NCBI RefSeq assembly: GCF_900100765.1
Contig: NZ_FNFO01000001.1
Location: 62,001 to 126,000 of the forward strand
Length of the DNA: 64,000 nt
Reading direction: 5' to 3'
From: Catalinimonas alkaloidigena
Lineage (GTDB): Bacteria > Bacteroidota > Bacteroidia > Cytophagales > Flexibacteraceae
The position numbers and the translations under genes are program-made. This document shows positions 36,276 to 44,783 of this stretch, one piece after another (position 1 is the first letter of the stretch; each line of letters starts with the position of its first letter). The notes beneath the pieces were generated by a model. That model did not search any database. It was not told the DNA's origin and saw only the letters and a list, made by a program, of their open reading frames with translations.

Positions 36276-37367
36276 GTGGTAAGCCTGGCTCTGCTCGTGT
36301 TACTCGGAAGCGCCGGCACGCTGCTTTGGCTCTGGCGTGCCTTACCCGCCGTAGATCCGCCTCCCCCCAATCTGTCCGCAGAAGTGCCCCATGTGTCGGT
36401 GCTGGTGGCCGCACGGAACGAAGCCCCGAACATAGCCGCTTGCCTGGATGCCCTGCTGGCCCTAGAGTATCCGCCCGATCGCCTGGAAATCTGGATTGGC
36501 GATGATGCGTCGGAAGATGCCACCGCCGCCGTGGTGCAGGCGTATGCCAATCGGGTGCCGCGGGTACACCTGGTGTCGATCACCGACAGGGTAGGGCAGG
36601 CGCAGGGCAAGGCCAACGTGCTGGCGCAACTGGCGCGGCGGGCCAACGGAACGCTGCTGGCCATCACCGATGCCGACATTCGTGTGCCCCGCCAGTGGTT
36701 ACACGCGCTGGTGCCCGCCTGCGACGTGCAAACCGGGTTGGTTTCCGGCGTTACGGAGGTGACGGGCGACACCCTGTTCAGCCGGTTGCAGGGACTCGAC
36801 TGGCTGCTGGCGCTGGAGGTGTTGCGCGTGCTGGACGTGCATCGACAACCTCAGACCGCCATCGGCAACAACATGATCATCCGGAAAGACGTGTACGAAG
36901 CTACCGGCGGCTACGAAGCTATTCCTTTTTCCATTACTGAAGATCTGGCGCTATTTCGCGTGGTGCGCAACCTAGGCTATATCACCCGGGTGCTCTTTCA
37001 GCCGGAAGTGCTCGCGGCGTCGGCACCGATGCCGACATTGGCGGCGTGGCTGCGGCAACGGCGGCGCTGGATGCGCGGCGGCCTGACCTTGCCTGTGGCG
37101 CTGCAAGCAGGCCTGTTGGTGCAGCTGCTGACCTACCCGGCCGTCCTGTTGGCATTTGTCGATTATCCTGTACTTTCGTGCCTTCTGCTGGGAGGGCGCT
37201 GGGCTGGGGTGTGGCTTTTTGCTCGAAAAGGGTTAAAGCAACTAAAGCGCGTCCATTTTTTAAAGTATTTGCTCCTGTACGAAGGGTATGCGGCGGCGTT
37301 GTACGGACTCCTGCTGTTGCGCTCCCTGTTGCCGGGCAAGGTTGATTGGAAAGGAAGATCTTACTGA
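36276..37367 (+). CDS. Membrane-associated family 2 glycosyltransferase
   Basis: A 363-residue GT2 starting at GTG 36276, immediately after the deacetylase stop. It has an N-terminal membrane anchor, a GT-A domain with ARNEAPNIAACLDAL, GDDASEDATAAVV and ITDADIRV, the RQRRRWMRGG acceptor motif and C-terminal membrane helices. It resembles the GT2 at 27509. It is the last glycan gene of this plus-strand run; tatD starts one base after its stop. Confidence 0.9.
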   Translation: MVSLALLVLLGSAGTLLWLWRALPAVDPPPPNLSAEVPHVSVLVAARNEAPNIAACLDALLALEYPPDRLEIWIGDDASEDATAAVVQAYANRVPRVHLVSITDRVGQAQGKANVLAQLARRANGTLLAITDADIRVPRQWLHALVPACDVQTGLVSGVTEVTGDTLFSRLQGLDWLLALEVLRVLDVHRQPQTAIGNNMIIRKDVYEATGGYEAIPFSITEDLALFRVVRNLGYITRVLFQPEVLAASAPMPTLAAWLRQRRRWMRGGLTLPVALQAGLLVQLLTYPAVLLAFVDYPVLSCLLLGGRWAGVWLFARKGLKQLKRVHFLKYLLLYEGYAAALYGLLLLRSLLPGKVDWKGRSY

Positions 37368-37368
37368 T

Positions 37369-38139
37369 TTGTTAGTCGATTCACATACGCACCTGTATTC
37401 CGAGAAATTCGCGGCCGACCGCGACGAAGTGGTGCAACGCGCGCTGGAAAAGGACGTCACTCGTTTTTATCTGCCCAACATTGATCATACCTCGATTGAG
37501 GGAATGCTGGCGTTGGAAGAGCAGTATCCCGAGCACTGTTTTGCCATGATGGGGCTGCACCCCTGCAACGTGGGGGCCGATTTCGAGAAAGAACTCTACG
37601 AGGTAGAAGCCTGGTTGAACCGCCGTCCGTTTGTGGCGGTCGGCGAAATCGGGACGGACCTGTACTGGGACGAGACCTACCGGAATCAGCAGGCCGAGGC
37701 TTTTCGGATTCAGGTGGAACTGGCCAAAACGCACAACCTGCCCATCGTCATCCACAGCCGCGAGTCGTTTGCCTGGACGGTAGCGTTACTGGAGCCGTTG
37801 CAGGACGAGCGGTTGCGGGGCATCTTCCATTGCTTTACCGGCTCGGTCGACGAAGCCCGCCGCGCCATCGACCTCGGATTTATGCTGGGCATCGGCGGAG
37901 TCGCTACGTTCAAAAACGGCGGCCTGGAGCCCGTTTTATCAGAAATTGGACTCGAACATTTGGTGTTAGAAACCGACAGCCCGTATCTTGCTCCGGTTCC
38001 GCACCGTGGAAAACGGAACGAACCTGCCTTTGTGCCGTTGGTCGCTCAGCGGATTGCCGACCTGAAACAGACCTCGCTGGAAGCGGTTGCAAAGGCCACC
38101 ACGGAAAATGCGCTCCGACTTTTTGTGCATGCAACGTAA
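37369..38139 (+). CDS. tatD: TatD family metal-dependent hydrolase
   Basis: A 256-residue TIM-barrel metallohydrolase related to TatD/YcfH 3'-5' DNA exonucleases. Metal ligands are seen in DSHTHLY, GEIGTDLYWD, HSRES, FHCFTG and ETDSPYLAPVPHRG. It starts at TTG 37369, one base past the previous stop, suggesting translational coupling to the glycosyltransferase, though the functions are unrelated. Asparaginase follows after 3 bp. Confidence 0.9.
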   Translation: MLVDSHTHLYSEKFAADRDEVVQRALEKDVTRFYLPNIDHTSIEGMLALEEQYPEHCFAMMGLHPCNVGADFEKELYEVEAWLNRRPFVAVGEIGTDLYWDETYRNQQAEAFRIQVELAKTHNLPIVIHSRESFAWTVALLEPLQDERLRGIFHCFTGSVDEARRAIDLGFMLGIGGVATFKNGGLEPVLSEIGLEHLVLETDSPYLAPVPHRGKRNEPAFVPLVAQRIADLKQTSLEAVAKATTENALRLFVHAT

Positions 38140-38142
38140 TGT

Positions 38143-39243
38143 ATGGCGTACCAGGAAATTAAGATTCAGACCGCCGCGAAAGCGCCGCCCGCAGTACCGG
38201 GCACAGGGCTGTCTTCGCCCGGCGCCTACATCCTGGTCATTTACACAGGGGGAACCCTGGGGATGGTGTATGACAAAAACGGACAGCACCTGATTCCCTT
38301 CGATTTTGAGCAGATTCAGGAGAAGCTGCCCGAACTGGCGCGCTTTCACATCAACATCACGCTGCTCTCGTTCGATGTGATCATCGATTCGTCGAACATC
38401 AAACCCGAGCACTGGATACGCCTGGCGCAGATCATTCGCGATCGCTATACGCACTACGACGGATTTGTCATTCTGCACGGGACCGACACCATGGCCTACA
38501 GTGCCTCGGCGCTAAGCTTTCTGCTGGAAGACCTGAACAAGCCGGTCATCTTTACCGGAGCGCAGCTTCCGATCGGCGCTCCGCGCACCGACGCCCGCAG
38601 TAACTTTATTTCTGCACTCGAAATCGCTTCGGCCCGCGAGTACGGACGGCCGCTGGTACCCGAGGTTTGCATTTATTTTGGCGACTCCCTGTTGCGGGGC
38701 AACCGTGCCCAAAAAGTAGAGAGTACCCATTTCTCGGCCTTCGAATCACCCAATTATCCGGTGTTGGCCGAAGCCGGCGTGAATATAAATTACAATAGAT
38801 ACGCCATCCGGCCGTACGACATCACGGCCTCGCTGCATGCACACGATCAGATGGACTCGAATGTGGCGGTGCTGACGCTCTTTCCGGGCGTGAGCCGTTC
38901 CATCATCGAAAATATTTTGACGATTCCGGGCCTGAGGGCGGTAGTTTTACGTACCTACGGTGCGGGAAACGCCCCAACCGACGCCTGGTTCATCAACTGC
39001 CTGAGCCAGGCCATCGAGAACGACATCCTTATTTACAACGTGTCGCAATGCAACGGCGGCATGGTGATGCAGGGGCGCTATGAAACCAGCAAAATCTTAG
39101 CCCAAATAGGTGTAATTAGTGGAAAAGATATTACAACCGATGCCGCGGTCACAAAACTTATGTATTTATTGGCCAATAATGTAAGTTTGGCAGACGTACG
39201 GGCGAACTTAATGCGGCCGATTCGGGGCGAAATGAGCCTTTAA
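38143..39243 (+). CDS. Type I (cytoplasmic) L-asparaginase
   Basis: A 366-residue asparaginase. The two catalytic motifs are YTGGTLGM (Thr35 region) and LHGTDTMAYSASAL (Thr114-Asp115). It lacks a signal peptide, so it is the cytoplasmic type I enzyme that hydrolyses asparagine to aspartate and ammonia. The N-terminal ~28 residues are an Ala/Pro-rich extension, longer than in Escherichia coli AnsA. It is close to tatD (3-bp gap). Confidence 0.92.
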   Translation: MAYQEIKIQTAAKAPPAVPGTGLSSPGAYILVIYTGGTLGMVYDKNGQHLIPFDFEQIQEKLPELARFHINITLLSFDVIIDSSNIKPEHWIRLAQIIRDRYTHYDGFVILHGTDTMAYSASALSFLLEDLNKPVIFTGAQLPIGAPRTDARSNFISALEIASAREYGRPLVPEVCIYFGDSLLRGNRAQKVESTHFSAFESPNYPVLAEAGVNINYNRYAIRPYDITASLHAHDQMDSNVAVLTLFPGVSRSIIENILTIPGLRAVVLRTYGAGNAPTDAWFINCLSQAIENDILIYNVSQCNGGMVMQGRYETSKILAQIGVISGKDITTDAAVTKLMYLLANNVSLADVRANLMRPIRGEMSL

Positions 39244-39332
39244 AAAAAAAAGGCAAAATTTGCATGGAGGGTATTTTCTTGATTTATTTGTGGCACTTTT
39301 TATTGAAAAAAAGTATAAATACTACATCTTAC

Positions 39333-39422
39333 AGAGAGGTGTCCGAGTGGTTGAAGGAGCTCGCCTGGAAAGCGGGTATACCGCCAAAAGCGGTATCGAG
39401 GGTTCGAATCCCTTCCTCTCTG
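39333..39422 (+). tRNA. tRNA-Ser (GGA)
   Basis: A complete class II tRNA. Acceptor arm AGAGAGG pairs with CCTCTCT, discriminator G at 39422. The anticodon loop CTGGAAA has GGA at 39367-39369. The long variable arm has ATACCGC pairing with GCGGTAT, and the T-loop is TTCGAAT. CCA is not encoded. It lies between the asparaginase gene and the exbB operon. Confidence 0.95.
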
Positions 39423-39483
39423 CTAACATTTACCAACTCAGCGTTTATCCATTTAAACAAATAGAAATCAACTAACCATTTCG

Positions 39484-40344
39484 ATGAAAAAACTACTTGC
39501 TTTACCGTTGATTGCTGGCATGCTTGCCATTTCTAGCCCGGTCTTCGCTCAGGACACTACAGCTATGGCTGCCGATTCTACTGCGATGGTCGACTCAGCT
39601 GCACAAGCCGAAGCTGCTACGCCGATGGCTCCTGCCGACATTGATGGCGAAGAAGATGCTGATGCCATTCCCGAAGAAGCCAGCTTCCACCAAATTCTAA
39701 AAGAAAAATTCATCCAGGGGGGCGTACTGTTTATGACTCCCGTATTAATTGTACTGATTCTGGGTCTGGCCATTTCCATCGAGCGTATCATCTCGTTGAA
39801 CTTGGCAACGACCAACACCAAAAAACTGTTGAACCGCGTTGAAGAAGCGTTGAATACCGGCGGTATCGAAGGTGCCAAAGAGGTGACCCGCAGCACGCGT
39901 GGCCCGGTGGCTTCCATCTTTACGCAGGGGCTTCTGCGCGAATCAGAGGGCATCGACATGGTTGAAAAGTCAATCATCTCGTACGGCTCTGTCGAAATGG
40001 GTAAACTCGAGCGTGGTCTGGTCTGGATTTCGCTGTTTATCGCCCTGGCGCCTAACCTTGGCTTCTTGGGTACGGTAATCGGGATGATCGAGGCCTTCGA
40101 CGCCATCGCCGCTGCTGGTGACGTATCGCCTCAGGTTGTAGCGAGTGGTATTCAGGTGGCCCTGTTGACAACCGTTGCTGGTCTGATCGTGGCCATCATC
40201 CTGCAAATTTTTTACAACTATTGTGTGTCGAAAATCGATTCGCTGGTTAATGAAATGGAAGATGCTTCAATTTCGCTGGTCGACCTGCTGGTTCGCCACA
40301 AAATGCACAGCACTCCTGTATCGACTACTTCACCACGCGTTTAA
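39484..40344 (+). CDS. exbB: MotA/TolQ/ExbB proton channel family protein
   Basis: A 286-residue inner-membrane motor subunit. It starts with a signal-like hydrophobic segment (LLALPLIAGMLAISSPVFAQ) and an acidic Ala/Asp-rich periplasmic stretch, then three transmembrane helices (GGVLFMTPVLIVLILGLAI; ISLFIALAPNLGFLGTVIGMIEAF; a third near IQVALLTTVAGLIVAIIL). With the downstream ExbD proteins it uses the proton gradient to power TonB-dependent receptors or a similar envelope process. The Bacteroidota version is longer at the N-terminus than E. coli ExbB. Confidence 0.9.
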   Translation: MKKLLALPLIAGMLAISSPVFAQDTTAMAADSTAMVDSAAQAEAATPMAPADIDGEEDADAIPEEASFHQILKEKFIQGGVLFMTPVLIVLILGLAISIERIISLNLATTNTKKLLNRVEEALNTGGIEGAKEVTRSTRGPVASIFTQGLLRESEGIDMVEKSIISYGSVEMGKLERGLVWISLFIALAPNLGFLGTVIGMIEAFDAIAAAGDVSPQVVASGIQVALLTTVAGLIVAIILQIFYNYCVSKIDSLVNEMEDASISLVDLLVRHKMHSTPVSTTSPRV

Positions 40345-40372
40345 GTACCACTTCATTAATTAAGACACACAG

Positions 40373-40702
40373 ATGACAGACATAGGTTTATACATTGCCT
40401 ACATCCTGATAGGCTTGTGTATTGCAGCGGCGCTGATTCTGCCGCTGATCAATTCGCTGAGTGATCCGAAATCCCTCCTGAAAGTAGGTGCAGGTGTTAT
40501 TGCCCTGGTGGCGGTGTTCTTCATCGGGTATGCGCTTTCCGGCACTGATCTGACCCGACTGGCAACGCAGGTCGTGAGCGATCAGGGGCTTTCGGAAGGT
40601 ACCATCAAAATGGTGGGTGGTGCCCTGATTACCATGTACATGCTGCTGGCCCTGGCCGTGATCAGCATCGTATTTACCGAGATTGTTGGAATTTTTAAAT
40701 AG
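40373..40702 (+). CDS. Small membrane protein of the ExbB/ExbD operon
   Basis: A 109-residue protein with three hydrophobic segments (YIAYILIGLCIAAALILPLI; VGAGVIALVAVFFIGYAL; ALITMYMLLALAVISIVF). I do not recognise a named family. It lies between exbB (28 bp upstream) and the first exbD (6 bp downstream), so it is probably a structural partner of the motor complex. Confidence 0.75.
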   Translation: MTDIGLYIAYILIGLCIAAALILPLINSLSDPKSLLKVGAGVIALVAVFFIGYALSGTDLTRLATQVVSDQGLSEGTIKMVGGALITMYMLLALAVISIVFTEIVGIFK

Positions 40703-40708
40703 AAGGGT

Positions 40709-41263
40709 ATGCCTAGAAGAAAGAAGGATGATGTAGATATCAATGCCAGTTCAATGGCCGATATCGCGTTCCTGCTGCTTATCTTCTTCCTGGTAACGAC
40801 CACAATTGCGAGCGACAAAGGGCTGCCGATTCTGCTTCCGCCTAAAAACACGGAGGATGTGCAGATTAAGCTGAACCAACGTAACGTTTACGTAGTCCAG
40901 ATGAACTCGCGTGATCAACTCCTGGTAGAGGACGAGCCGATGGAACTGAGAAGCCTGAAAGAAGGCGTCAAGCGATTTTTGAGCAACAACGGTGCTGACG
41001 AAAAACTCTCCGTGAGTCCGAAAGACGCGGTAGTTTCGATCAAAGCCGACCGCGGTACTTCGTACGAGACGTACTTGCAAGTGTTAGACCAGGTAAAAGC
41101 CGGCTATCACGAGCTGCGCGCTCAGGAAGCAGGCATTACCGTACAGGAATACCTGAGCTTGGAGCCCGACAAGAACCCGCGTGACAAGCGCCTGTACGAC
41201 AAAGCACGGGAAGCGTATCCGATGCAGATTTCAGAAGCTGAACCAAGTCAAGTAGGAGGATAA
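40709..41263 (+). CDS. exbD: Biopolymer transport protein ExbD (first copy)
   Basis: A 184-residue single-pass protein with a basic cytosolic tail (MPRRKKDDVDINAS) and one transmembrane helix (ADIAFLLLIFFLVTTTI) carrying the functional Asp next to the membrane. A periplasmic domain follows, and the C-terminal region (from ~140) is an extension rich in charged residues. The stop is one base before the next exbD. Confidence 0.92.
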   Translation: MPRRKKDDVDINASSMADIAFLLLIFFLVTTTIASDKGLPILLPPKNTEDVQIKLNQRNVYVVQMNSRDQLLVEDEPMELRSLKEGVKRFLSNNGADEKLSVSPKDAVVSIKADRGTSYETYLQVLDQVKAGYHELRAQEAGITVQEYLSLEPDKNPRDKRLYDKAREAYPMQISEAEPSQVGG

Positions 41264-41264
41264 T

Positions 41265-41735
41265 ATGTCGAAGTTCAAGAAAAAGACCAAAACCAGTCAG
41301 AAGATCTCCACGGCATCGTTGCCGGATATCGTCTTCATGCTGCTGTTCTTCTTCATGGTGACCACGAAGATGCGTGAACAAGACATCATGGTTGAGCAGC
41401 ACATCCCGACGGCTACGCAGCTGGAGAAACTGCAAAACAAAAGCTTGGTGAGTTATGTCTACATCGGGAAGCCTACCAAAGCGGCCCTGTATGGCACAGA
41501 ACCCAAAATTCAGGTGAACGATGTGTTTATCGATCCCCCGCAGATTGGGAACTGGGTAGAAAACGAAAAAAGCCAAATTGCTGAATACGATCGCGACAAG
41601 CTGACGATCTCCCTCAAAGTAGACCGCGAGGCCAAGATGGGAATCATCACTGACGTGAAGCAAAAGCTGCGCGAAGTAAACGCCCTGAAAATCAACTACT
41701 CGTCGAACCAAGGCGAGATCGGTGGCGAAGACTAA
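41265..41735 (+). CDS. exbD: Biopolymer transport protein ExbD (second copy)
   Basis: A 156-residue paralogue: lysine-rich N-tail, helix PDIVFMLLFFFMVTTKM with the conserved Asp, and a periplasmic domain. It is the last gene of the exbB operon; a terminator follows 26 bp later. Pairs of ExbD genes are common in Bacteroidota and may form a heteromeric plug. Confidence 0.92.
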   Translation: MSKFKKKTKTSQKISTASLPDIVFMLLFFFMVTTKMREQDIMVEQHIPTATQLEKLQNKSLVSYVYIGKPTKAALYGTEPKIQVNDVFIDPPQIGNWVENEKSQIAEYDRDKLTISLKVDREAKMGIITDVKQKLREVNALKINYSSNQGEIGGED

Positions 41736-41760
41736 GCAAGCGTCTGAACCGTACAACTTT

Positions 41761-41796
41761 AAAAGTCTTTCCGGCAATCGGAAAGACTTTTTTTAT
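41761..41796 (+). terminator. Rho-independent terminator after the exbBD operon
   Basis: AAAAGTCTTTCCG (41761-41773) pairs with CGGAAAGACTTTT (41779-41791), loop GCAAT, followed by further T residues. Confidence 0.9.
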
Positions 41797-41809
41797 TTTA
41801 GGCCCTTCT

Positions 41810-43111
41810 ATGGAAAAAAATGTTCCTCGCGTCACCCGCGCCTGGTGCGTGTACGACTGGGCCAACTCGGTTTTCTCGCTGGTCATCATTTCGACCGTCT
41901 TCCCCATTTACTACGGGGCTCTGACCAAATCGCCCGATGGCACCGACTGGGTCATGTTTCTGGGATGGAAAGCCAAAGCGTCGGCACTGTTTTCGTACAC
42001 CGTCTCGGCATCATTCCTGCTGACAGCCCTCCTGAGTCCTTTTCTGACGGCCATTGCCGACTACAGCGGCCGGAAAAAGCGTTTCATGCAGGCGTTCTGT
42101 TACCTGGGCGCTACCGGTTGCATGGTCCTGTTTTTTTTCACGTCTGCCAACGAGCTCCTGCTGGGGCTGATTGCCTTTCTGCTCGCAGGAGTGGGCTACA
42201 ACGGCAGTCTGGTGTTCTACAACGCCTATTTGCCCGAGATCGCGACCGAGGACCAATACGACCGCCTGAGCGCCCGGGGCTTTGCGATGGGGTACATCGG
42301 CAGCGTTATCCTGTTGGTGGCGAATTTGGTCGTGATTCTGAAGCCCATGTGGTTCGGCATTGCGCCTGACGACACCGTTACCGGGCCGCGCATTTCGTTT
42401 CTGACGACCGGACTCTGGTGGATCTTGTTTGCACAGTACACCTTCTACCACCTGCCGAACAATCCCTACCACCGCCGCCCGCAGGGGAGCTGGATATTCA
42501 ACGGCTTTCGGGAGCTGAAAAACGTATGGCACGCGGCGTTGCCCCGGCGCGTATTGAAACAATTTCTGCTGGCGTTCTTCTTCTACAACATGGGGGTGCA
42601 GACGATTATGTACCTGGCGACGTTGTTCGGAGATAAAGAACTGCACCTGGCCGCTGAAGAGTTGATCGTCACCATCTTGCTGTTGCAGATTCTGGCCATT
42701 GCAGGGGCATACGGATTTGCCTGGCTCTCCGACCGGATCGGCAATATTGCCACCCTGAGTTGGGCAGTGGTGATTTGGGTAGTGGTGTGTGTGGCCGCGT
42801 ACTTCATCACGACTGCCTATCAGTTTTACGCACTGGCTTCGGCCGTGGGGCTCATCATGGGGGGGATTCAGGCGCTTTCGCGGGCCACGTATGCCAAGCT
42901 GATTCCCGAAAATACCCTCGATCATGCTTCGTGGTTTAGCTTTTACGACGTGGTCGACAAAGTGTCGATTGTGCTGGGTACCTTTTCGTACGGGCTGATC
43001 GACCAACTGACCGGGAGCATGCGGAACAGCGCGCTGGTCATCGGTTTGTTTTTTCTGGTCGGTTTGTCGGTCCTGTTGCGCATCCCGCGCTGGAAAAAAA
43101 CCTATGCCTAA
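41810..43111 (+). CDS. MFS transporter, UMF1/Atg22-like
   Basis: A 433-residue major facilitator with about twelve membrane segments. The N-terminal YDWANSVFS motif marks the UMF1 (Atg22-like) group. The cytosolic loop near SGRKKRFMQ is the usual MFS motif A position. Transport substrate is unknown; relatives are implicated in amino acid or solute efflux. It is preceded by the exbBD terminator and followed by tRNA-Val. Confidence 0.88.
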   Translation: MEKNVPRVTRAWCVYDWANSVFSLVIISTVFPIYYGALTKSPDGTDWVMFLGWKAKASALFSYTVSASFLLTALLSPFLTAIADYSGRKKRFMQAFCYLGATGCMVLFFFTSANELLLGLIAFLLAGVGYNGSLVFYNAYLPEIATEDQYDRLSARGFAMGYIGSVILLVANLVVILKPMWFGIAPDDTVTGPRISFLTTGLWWILFAQYTFYHLPNNPYHRRPQGSWIFNGFRELKNVWHAALPRRVLKQFLLAFFFYNMGVQTIMYLATLFGDKELHLAAEELIVTILLLQILAIAGAYGFAWLSDRIGNIATLSWAVVIWVVVCVAAYFITTAYQFYALASAVGLIMGGIQALSRATYAKLIPENTLDHASWFSFYDVVDKVSIVLGTFSYGLIDQLTGSMRNSALVIGLFFLVGLSVLLRIPRWKKTYA

Positions 43112-43158
43112 GAGCACTTGCAGCAAGGCCGGAAAACCAGTATGTTTGCATCCTTTCC

Positions 43159-43233
43159 GGAGCTATAGCTCAGTTGGTTCAGAGCGCTACCTTGACAGGG
43201 TAGAGGTCGTTGGTTCGAGCCCAACTAGCTTCA
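43159..43233 (+). tRNA. tRNA-Val (GAC)
   Basis: A standard 75-nt class I tRNA. Acceptor GGAGCTA pairs with TAGCTTC (one G-U), anticodon stem CTACC/GGTAG with GAC at 43194-43196, and T-loop TTCGAGC. CCA not encoded. A terminator hairpin follows within 8 bp. Confidence 0.95.
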
Positions 43234-43240
43234 CAGACAT

Positions 43241-43273
43241 CCCGCTTTCTTGTCCAGAGAGCGGGATTTTTTT
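43241..43273 (+). terminator. Terminator after tRNA-Val
   Basis: CCCGCTTTCT (43241-43250) pairs with AGAGAGCGGG (43256-43265), one wobble pair, followed by ATTTTTTT. It may also serve the convergent amn gene. Confidence 0.85.
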
Positions 43274-43279
43274 ATGGCG

Positions 43280-44050
43280 TTATTCGAAGCGCATGTGTTT
43301 GACCGATTCGCCGGAGTGGGCCAGTTCCTGCAACGCGTCGATGCCGATCTGCAGGTGCTTGGCCGCAAAGCTTCCCGTCACCTTTCGGTCGCTGGCCGAA
43401 GTTTTGACGCCTTCCGGCACCATGGGGTTATCAGATACAAGCAGCAGGGCGCCATGCGGAATTTTGTTGATGAATCCCACCGTAAAAATGGTAGCCGTTT
43501 CCATGTCGATGCCGATGGCCCGGATGGAGCGGAGGTAATCCTTGAATTTCTCGTCGTGCTCCCAGATGCGGCGGTTGGTCGTGTAGATGGTGCCGGTCCA
43601 GTAATCCAATTCGTGCTTCTTGATCATGGACGAAACGGCACGTTGCAGGCGGAACGACGGAAGCGCCGGCACTTCGGGCGGCAGATAGTCATTGCTAGTC
43701 CCTTCGCCCCGAATGGCCGCAATGGGCAGAATCATGTCGCCGATGGCCGCTTTCCGAATACCGCCACATTTCCCTAAGAACAGCGCTGCCTTGGGCGATA
43801 CGGCCGACAACAGATCCATCACGGTGGCGGCCATGGCGCTTCCCATCCCGAAGTTGATGATCGTGATGTCGTTAGATGTCGCCGTCTGCATGGGTTTGTC
43901 CCAGCCGTACACGTCGCACGCTTGCTGTTCGGCGAACATCTGCACGTAATTGATGAAATTGGTCAGTAGGATGTACTTTCCGAATTTTTCGAGGGGCATC
44001 CCGGTGTAGCGGGGCAGCCAATCGCGCACAATTTCTTCTTTTGTCGTCAT
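43280..44050 (-). CDS. amn: AMP nucleosidase
   Basis: A 256-residue nucleoside phosphorylase-fold protein of the short AMP nucleosidase group found in Bacteroidota. It cleaves AMP to adenine and ribose 5-phosphate. Motifs include INFGMGSAMAATVMDLL, FLGKCGGIRKAAIGDMI and the catalytic-region IDMETATIFTVGFI, with SDNPMVPEGVK near the end. It lacks the N-terminal regulatory domain of the longer E. coli Amn. It is divergent from the HsdR-N gene. Confidence 0.88.
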   Translation of the reverse strand: MTTKEEIVRDWLPRYTGMPLEKFGKYILLTNFINYVQMFAEQQACDVYGWDKPMQTATSNDITIINFGMGSAMAATVMDLLSAVSPKAALFLGKCGGIRKAAIGDMILPIAAIRGEGTSNDYLPPEVPALPSFRLQRAVSSMIKKHELDYWTGTIYTTNRRIWEHDEKFKDYLRSIRAIGIDMETATIFTVGFINKIPHGALLLVSDNPMVPEGVKTSASDRKVTGSFAAKHLQIGIDALQELAHSGESVKHMRFE

Positions 44051-44069
44051 ACTCCAACTCTTTTCCGGT

Positions 44070-44077
44070 CAAAAGTA
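44070..44077 (-). promoter_or_regulatory. -7 box of amn
   Basis: TACTTTTG on the minus strand, perfect, 19 bp before the ATG at 44050. No clear TTTG at the expected -33. Confidence 0.45.
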
Positions 44078-44124
44078 ACCCATTCTGGGCGAGTGTGGGA
44101 ACCCGGTTCCTGACATCGTCTGCC

Positions 44125-44132
44125 TATCTTTG
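44125..44132 (+). promoter_or_regulatory. -7 box of the HsdR-N gene
   Basis: TATCTTTG, perfect, 6 bp before the ATG at 44139. The predicted start falls on or near the initiation codon, suggesting leaderless mRNA. Confidence 0.45.
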
Positions 44133-44138
44133 CCTTTC

Positions 44139-44597
44139 ATGCAATCGCTCAATTTACCTCCTTTTTCGTACCAGACACGCGAGCAGGACGACACCACGTA
44201 CATTTTTGACGTACTGCGGAAGAAGTACCTGGTCCTCACGCCCGAAGAGTGGGTACGGCAGCACTTCGTGCACATGCTGATTGACCGTTACCAGTACCCG
44301 CGGACGATGATCCGTACCGAAACGGGCCTGCGCTACAATCGGATGGCGCGGCGGAGCGACATTCTGGTGTTCGATCGTCAGGGTAGCCCTTTTTTGCTGG
44401 TGGAGTGCAAGGCGTCCAGCGTCAAGCTTTCGCAGGAGGTGTTCGAGCAAGCGGCCCGCTATAACCACGTTCTGAAAGCCCCTTACCTCATCATCACCAA
44501 CGGGTTGTCGAATTACTGCTGCGCCATCGACCACGCGCAGGGAACGTACCGCTTTCTGGAAGACCTGCCCCCTTACGAGCCGGCCGCATCGAACTGA
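44139..44597 (+). CDS. Stand-alone type I restriction HsdR N-terminal-domain protein
   Basis: A 152-residue protein matching only the PD-(D/E)xK nuclease N-domain of type I restriction subunit R. The core is RRSDILVFD plus LLVECKASS, with the Asp, Glu and Lys of an intact site, then VFEQAARYNHVLKAPYLIITNG. There is no helicase domain and no HsdM/HsdS nearby. Small proteins of this kind are widespread in Bacteroidota. Whether it cuts DNA is unknown. I start at ATG 44139 (MQSLNLPPFSY). Confidence 0.82.
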   Translation: MQSLNLPPFSYQTREQDDTTYIFDVLRKKYLVLTPEEWVRQHFVHMLIDRYQYPRTMIRTETGLRYNRMARRSDILVFDRQGSPFLLVECKASSVKLSQEVFEQAARYNHVLKAPYLIITNGLSNYCCAIDHAQGTYRFLEDLPPYEPAASN

Positions 44598-44783
44598 TTT
44601 CCACGCAATTTTGTAATTCCCTACAGGCAATGAGTATATTTGCTACAGTCGGATTGTTGCTTTTGTGACAGAAAGAGGGGAAGCAACATTCGGTCGACGC
44701 AGTCCGCGGTGCCGATGATAAGGCGCATGGCGGCGGTGTCTGGAGTCCTATTTCTATACTATATATATCACCACGGAGGTTTT

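Noticed and set aside
43131-43160. CCGGAAA...TTTCCGG inverted repeat at the 5' side of tRNA-Val
   Set aside because: It could be a terminator for the MFS gene, but one arm runs into the tRNA acceptor stem and there is no T-run; likely chance.
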